From an uncultured Bacteroidales bacterium (GTDB taxonomy: Bacteria > Bacteroidota > Bacteroidia > Bacteroidales > Muribaculaceae): DNA of 26,385 nucleotides. This document shows positions 23,351-26,385 of the stretch, one piece after another (the first letter of the stretch is position 1; each line of letters begins with the position of its first letter). Both the position numbers and the translations under genes were made by a program. The notes beneath the pieces are model-generated. The model was not told the origin of the DNA. It searched no databases and saw only the letters and a program-made list of their open reading frames with translations. The stretch lies in the NCBI GenBank assembly GCA_905210435.1, contig CAJLWO010000039.1, forward strand, positions 1-26,385, written 5' to 3'.

Positions 23351-25891
23351 TTACTGTATCATGATTTTCTCCACCTTGTGGCCTTGACGCATGATATAAA
23401 TTCCCGGTGAAAGACTCTCCTTCGAACTCCCCACCTTGTTGCCCGACAGATTATATATCTCCACAGGGCACTCCGAATAATCCTCATTGTCGGCAATCAC
23501 GTCCTCTACGCCCGATGCCTCTATAAAGAAAAACTCCTTCCATTGCTCCGCGGCCTGATAATCATCGATGCTCTCTTGCGGTACATGCAGCGTGCACTCC
23601 CATTTGTTGATATCATCAAGCGCCTGATTTCCGCATACCGGCGGTACTGCGGCATTCGTGGTAAAAGATGTCATCGCAGTACAATCGGAAAAAGCCTCCT
23701 GTCCGATGCTTCCAACACTCGTTCCCGAAAGATAAGACTTCAATGCCGAGCATCCAGAAAACGCCCAATTACCGATTGACGTCACACCGTCACCACACTC
23801 AAATTCCTGCAAATTCGAGCACCCGTAAAACTCATTATCATAAATTGTATCCTCAATATTACTAATCTTCACCGACCTCAGCGAAGTATTCCGATAAAAA
23901 GGCGAATAACCGTAATTAGACGATGTCTTATAAGACAACTTCCGTCCGATAACCACCTCATCTAACGGACAGTTCGAGAACAAAGGCGATGTACCATTAC
24001 TACCTAGAGCAATTGGCAAAGTTGGGTCATTAAGTGCGAGATTACGGATTCCTGCTTCATCTTTACCGTAACTAAATGCCCCATTTTTTGTATATTTAAC
24101 TTTCAAAGATACTGTTTGTGCACTTGAAAAAGTCTTAGTAATTGTTTGTGATACTCCCGTGCCACTTATGGTGGCAATAGAAGTTCCGTTTAAATAAACG
24201 GTCAGTTTGTCATCATATGCTTCACTATCAGACCATATCTCAGCCGATAATACATCTCCGGCTTGAACATCAATCAAATATTCATGCGATGAGGAGGAAC
24301 TATGAGCATGATTGGTTGAAGTCCAATCAGGGAATGTTTGGGGTCGTAGATTCTGCTCAAATGTGACATCTGCTAAACTCGTACAGCCTCTGAATGCATA
24401 ATTCTCTATGGACTGAATATTAGCAGGAATGAATATTGAAGGCAGAGATGAGCAGTCTGAAAAGACAGAATAAGGTAAAGAGCGGATTCCACACCCTATT
24501 ATAACATCTTTTAGTGAACTACACCCTGAAAAAGCATCTTCTCCTAAACTTGTAATATTATCCGGTAAATTTATCTCCGGCAGTAAACGACATCCGGAGA
24601 AAGCATAATTTCTAATTTCTGAAACTTGATTACCAATAGTTACTACGTTTAAGTTTTCGCAATCGTAGAAGGATTCCCAGCCTATATATCCATTGATATT
24701 CAATAAGGCTGTTTTCAACGAATTACAACCACAAAATGCTTCGCTGTAAATAGAGCCTGAGTTAGATAAATCTGCGGTTAGAAGTGCGTTGCAGCTATAG
24801 AATGCGTTGTCTCCGATATTTCCGTTGTTGCTTGCCACGACAGATATCAGTGCATCGCAGTTATAAAATGCGCGGTCTCCGATATTTCCGTTGTTGCTTG
24901 CCACGACAGATTCCAGTGCATCGCAGTTATAAAATGCGAGGTCTCCGATATTTCCGTTGTTGCTTGCCACGACAGATTCCAGTGCATCGCAGTTATAAAA
25001 TGCGAGGTCTCCGATATTTCCGTTGTTGCTTGCCACGACAGATTCCAGTGCATCGCAGTTATAAAATGCGAGGTCTCCGATATTTCCGTTGTTGCTTGCC
25101 ACGACAGATTCCAGTGCATCGCAGTTGTAAAAAGCATTTTTTCCGATATTCCCGCTATTGCTTATTGTTAACTTTGATATTGATCCGTTTTCATAAAAAG
25201 AATAATTGTTGACCTCTAATACCTTTAACTCGATATTCTTGTTTTTTACGATACTGTCAATCGTAATTTCCATCGAGGTCGGGGCATAATTGCAGTCTAT
25301 TACATCGCAAGTACGTTTTGACGGACTGACAGGAACATACACTACATTGTCGACTTCAAATCGCGAGCTAAGAAATGGATACACTTTCTGGTTGGAAAAT
25401 GAAAATTCATTATTAGAAACATAATTAATACTGGCGACTACTTCTGAACTTCCGGCTGGAGGTGTATTTCCTAACCAAATTACTTTTGGTATTGAGGAAT
25501 CATCAGAAAACGCATATTTTCCAATACTCGCTACACCTGAACCTAAGGTTAAACTTCTTATATTTGTGCATTTGTAAAATGCCTCATTTCCAATATTTGT
25601 CACTGAATTTGGAATTGTCACTGAAATCAAGCCTGTACAATTTTTAAAGGCTGACGCCCCAATACGGGTGACACCATAATTATCGCCATTGTAACTTGTC
25701 GTCGAAGGTATATTTACAACACCTGAATAAGAATTGTAATGCGTAGTTTTATATGTAACTTCAACCTCCTTTCCCTCCTGATTGATGACATTATAGAAAA
25801 ATCCGTCGCACTCGAAGTCGTAGGCATTTGCTGTTATGCAAGAGAATAATGCTGTGAGCAATAGCCATAATTTGATTGATTTATTTTTCAT
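23351..25891 (-). CDS. Secreted BspA-like leucine-rich-repeat protein
   Basis: An 846-aa surface or secreted protein. Residues 1-23 are a signal peptide ending in TANA. The body is made of LRR_5/BspA-type repeats (pattern AFxxCxxLxxVxIPxxVxxIG), seen at about 75-135, 235-510 and 635-780. Residues 250-360 contain five almost identical 22-residue units. A non-LRR, beta-rich segment with a serine/histidine-rich start (about 515-622) interrupts the repeats. The C-terminus (about 795-846) has the pattern EIYNLSGNKV...LSPGIYIM, the type of tail found on Bacteroidota proteins sorted by the type IX system or similar. BspA-like proteins are known for adhesion to host or bacterial partners; the ligand here is unknown. 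Its ATG overlaps the stop of the preceding small gene (ATGA). Confidence 0.92.
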   Translation of the reverse strand: MKNKSIKLWLLLTALFSCITANAYDFECDGFFYNVINQEGKEVEVTYKTTHYNSYSGVVNIPSTTSYNGDNYGVTRIGASAFKNCTGLISVTIPNSVTNIGNEAFYKCTNIRSLTLGSGVASIGKYAFSDDSSIPKVIWLGNTPPAGSSEVVASINYVSNNEFSFSNQKVYPFLSSRFEVDNVVYVPVSPSKRTCDVIDCNYAPTSMEITIDSIVKNKNIELKVLEVNNYSFYENGSISKLTISNSGNIGKNAFYNCDALESVVASNNGNIGDLAFYNCDALESVVASNNGNIGDLAFYNCDALESVVASNNGNIGDLAFYNCDALESVVASNNGNIGDRAFYNCDALISVVASNNGNIGDNAFYSCNALLTADLSNSGSIYSEAFCGCNSLKTALLNINGYIGWESFYDCENLNVVTIGNQVSEIRNYAFSGCRLLPEINLPDNITSLGEDAFSGCSSLKDVIIGCGIRSLPYSVFSDCSSLPSIFIPANIQSIENYAFRGCTSLADVTFEQNLRPQTFPDWTSTNHAHSSSSSHEYLIDVQAGDVLSAEIWSDSEAYDDKLTVYLNGTSIATISGTGVSQTITKTFSSAQTVSLKVKYTKNGAFSYGKDEAGIRNLALNDPTLPIALGSNGTSPLFSNCPLDEVVIGRKLSYKTSSNYGYSPFYRNTSLRSVKISNIEDTIYDNEFYGCSNLQEFECGDGVTSIGNWAFSGCSALKSYLSGTSVGSIGQEAFSDCTAMTSFTTNAAVPPVCGNQALDDINKWECTLHVPQESIDDYQAAEQWKEFFFIEASGVEDVIADNEDYSECPVEIYNLSGNKVGSSKESLSPGIYIMRQGHKVEKIMIQ
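24806..25135 (-). repeat. Five near-identical 66-bp tandem repeats inside the LRR gene
   Basis: The 10-mer ccacgacaga recurs at exactly 66-base intervals (24901, 24967, 25033, 25099), with a variant at 24835. Each unit codes for 22 residues of one LRR (AFYNCDALESVVASNNGNIGD). The central units appear identical at the base level; the leftmost and rightmost differ at a few positions. Near-identity of synonymous sites shows recent duplication or gene conversion, so copy number probably varies between strains. Confidence 0.95.
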
Positions 25892-26145
25892 AATTGTTGT
25901 TTTTTAGATGTTCTGCTTAGGTATGATTTTAGCGCATTTGTAATATGCTTGTCGGGGTGTTGCATGGGGTGAGATTTTCCTGGTTTGGTCAGGCGCTCCT
26001 CTTTAAGGTATCGGTTCCAACATTTTCCATAATCATCCGGATAAGTCGCGATAAACTTTTCAAGGAAATCTTTTTCGGAATAATTCTCAGGCAATAGAGA
26101 AATTATGTTTTGGACTTTTTCGTCCACTTTAAGAATTACACTCAT
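25888..26145 (-). CDS. Small hypothetical protein upstream of the LRR gene
   Basis: An 85-aa unrecognised protein (87 aa if an upstream TTG at 26151 is used; the ATG at 26145 is preferred). It is hydrophilic and probably helical, with FLEKFIATYPDDYGKCWNRY in the first half and a basic, proline/histidine-containing segment KPGKSHPMQHPDKHI in the second. No signal peptide or membrane segment. Its stop overlaps the LRR start by four bases and its start overlaps the preceding small frame by about 17 bases, implying translational coupling across three genes. Function unknown. Confidence 0.7.
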   Translation of the reverse strand: MSVILKVDEKVQNIISLLPENYSEKDFLEKFIATYPDDYGKCWNRYLKEERLTKPGKSHPMQHPDKHITNALKSYLSRTSKKQQL

Positions 26146-26385
26146 CGTCAAATTCTATTTTTTTGATTAGTTCAATCGGTATTCCGATAATATCGTCTTT
26201 CGTTGGCAAATTATCTGCTACATCTGCAACTTGTGAAAGGATTTTTTTGAAATCGTTAGTTATCCTAAGTTTCATCAACAACTCATTTTGGGGACACGTA
26301 TCACATAGAAATATGGGCTCAAGCAGAAAATCCAGTGCATGATTTATTTGAAAAGTGTTAAATTTGTGGCATGAAAACCGCAGAT
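26129..26385 (-). CDS. Partial small hypothetical protein at the right edge
   Basis: A frame open from the window edge (its 5' end is cut off) encodes at least 84 residues before the TAA at 26131-26129. It reads LRFSCHKFNTF... then PIFLCDTCPQNELLMKLRIT and ends EFDDECNS. The CHKF and CDTC cysteines could bind metal, but the set is incomplete. It overlaps the next small gene by about 17 bases in a different frame. If transcription began inside the window an internal ATG (MKLRIT) could serve as start, but the continuing open frame argues for a longer protein. No family recognised. Confidence 0.6.
   Translation of the reverse strand, partial: LRFSCHKFNTFQINHALDFLLEPIFLCDTCPQNELLMKLRITNDFKKILSQVADVADNLPTKDDIIGIPIELIKKIEFDDECNS

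Noticed and set aside
24806..25135. CRISPR-like regular repeat array
   Set aside because: The units are contiguous 66-bp copies without unique spacers and are in frame within a leucine-rich-repeat gene.
1..26385. tRNA, rRNA, riboswitch or transposase genes
   Set aside because: No cloverleaf, rRNA-like segment, recognised riboswitch core or transposase frame was seen on either strand by eye; a covariance-model scan was not possible here.

Overview
The window looks like a chromosomal segment of a gut-type Bacteroidota, order Bacteroidales, probably near Muribaculaceae (family-level placement is inference). The grounds are: Bacteroidales promoter elements (TTTG about 19 bases before TAnnTTTG), almost no Shine-Dalgarno sequences, the argR-GNAT-argG-argC gene order, BspA-type leucine-rich repeats with a Bacteroidota-style C-terminal tail, and moderately GC-rich core genes next to AT-rich accessory DNA. 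Nearly every gene lies on the minus strand, so gene order below is given right to left where transcription matters.

Positions 1-3.8 kb: arginine biosynthesis. argR (3757-3230) is followed by a unit with its own promoter: a GNAT acyltransferase (3037-2447), argG (2369-1152) and argC (1130-153). The GNAT is the best candidate for the missing first enzyme, N-acylglutamate synthase. Next, at 5672-3930, is an exported 5'-nucleotidase-type phosphatase. It is separated from the next block by an intergenic palindromic element with 25-base inverted arms (5737-5817).

Positions 5.9-22.1 kb: the main point of interest, a run of ten co-directional genes with gaps of 12-117 bases. In transcription order they encode a SrfB-like actin/Hsp70-fold protein (1066 aa), a SrfC-like P-loop NTPase (972 aa), a membrane-tethered subtilisin-family S8 protease with an intact catalytic triad (698 aa), a four-helix membrane protein (327 aa), a second GTPase-like P-loop protein with N-terminal helical repeats (570 aa), three proteins with a TM segment or signal peptide and extracytoplasmic helical parts (514, 297 and 306 aa), a tail-anchored protein with a beta-domain (373 aa), and a DUF1294-type small membrane protein (88 aa). 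SrfB and SrfC are known as a pair from the proteobacterial srfABC locus. Here no SrfA is visible, and the partners look like an envelope-spanning, NTP-driven machine carrying a protease outside the membrane. I know of no described function for this combination.

Positions 22.2-23.0 kb: a divergent HigBA-type toxin-antitoxin pair on the plus strand with a textbook promoter. The toxin reading frame is broken by a TAA at codon 19 where the family usually has glutamate; the antitoxin is intact. From 23.0 to 23.3 kb there is no gene, only two terminators and a cluster of GC-rich inverted and direct repeats.

Positions 23.35-26.385 kb: a secreted BspA-like LRR protein (846 aa) carrying five almost identical 66-bp tandem repeats and an inserted non-LRR domain. 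Its start overlaps the end of a small unknown gene (26145-25888), which in turn overlaps another small unknown gene running off the right edge. This end is visibly more AT-rich than the rest and looks like accessory DNA.
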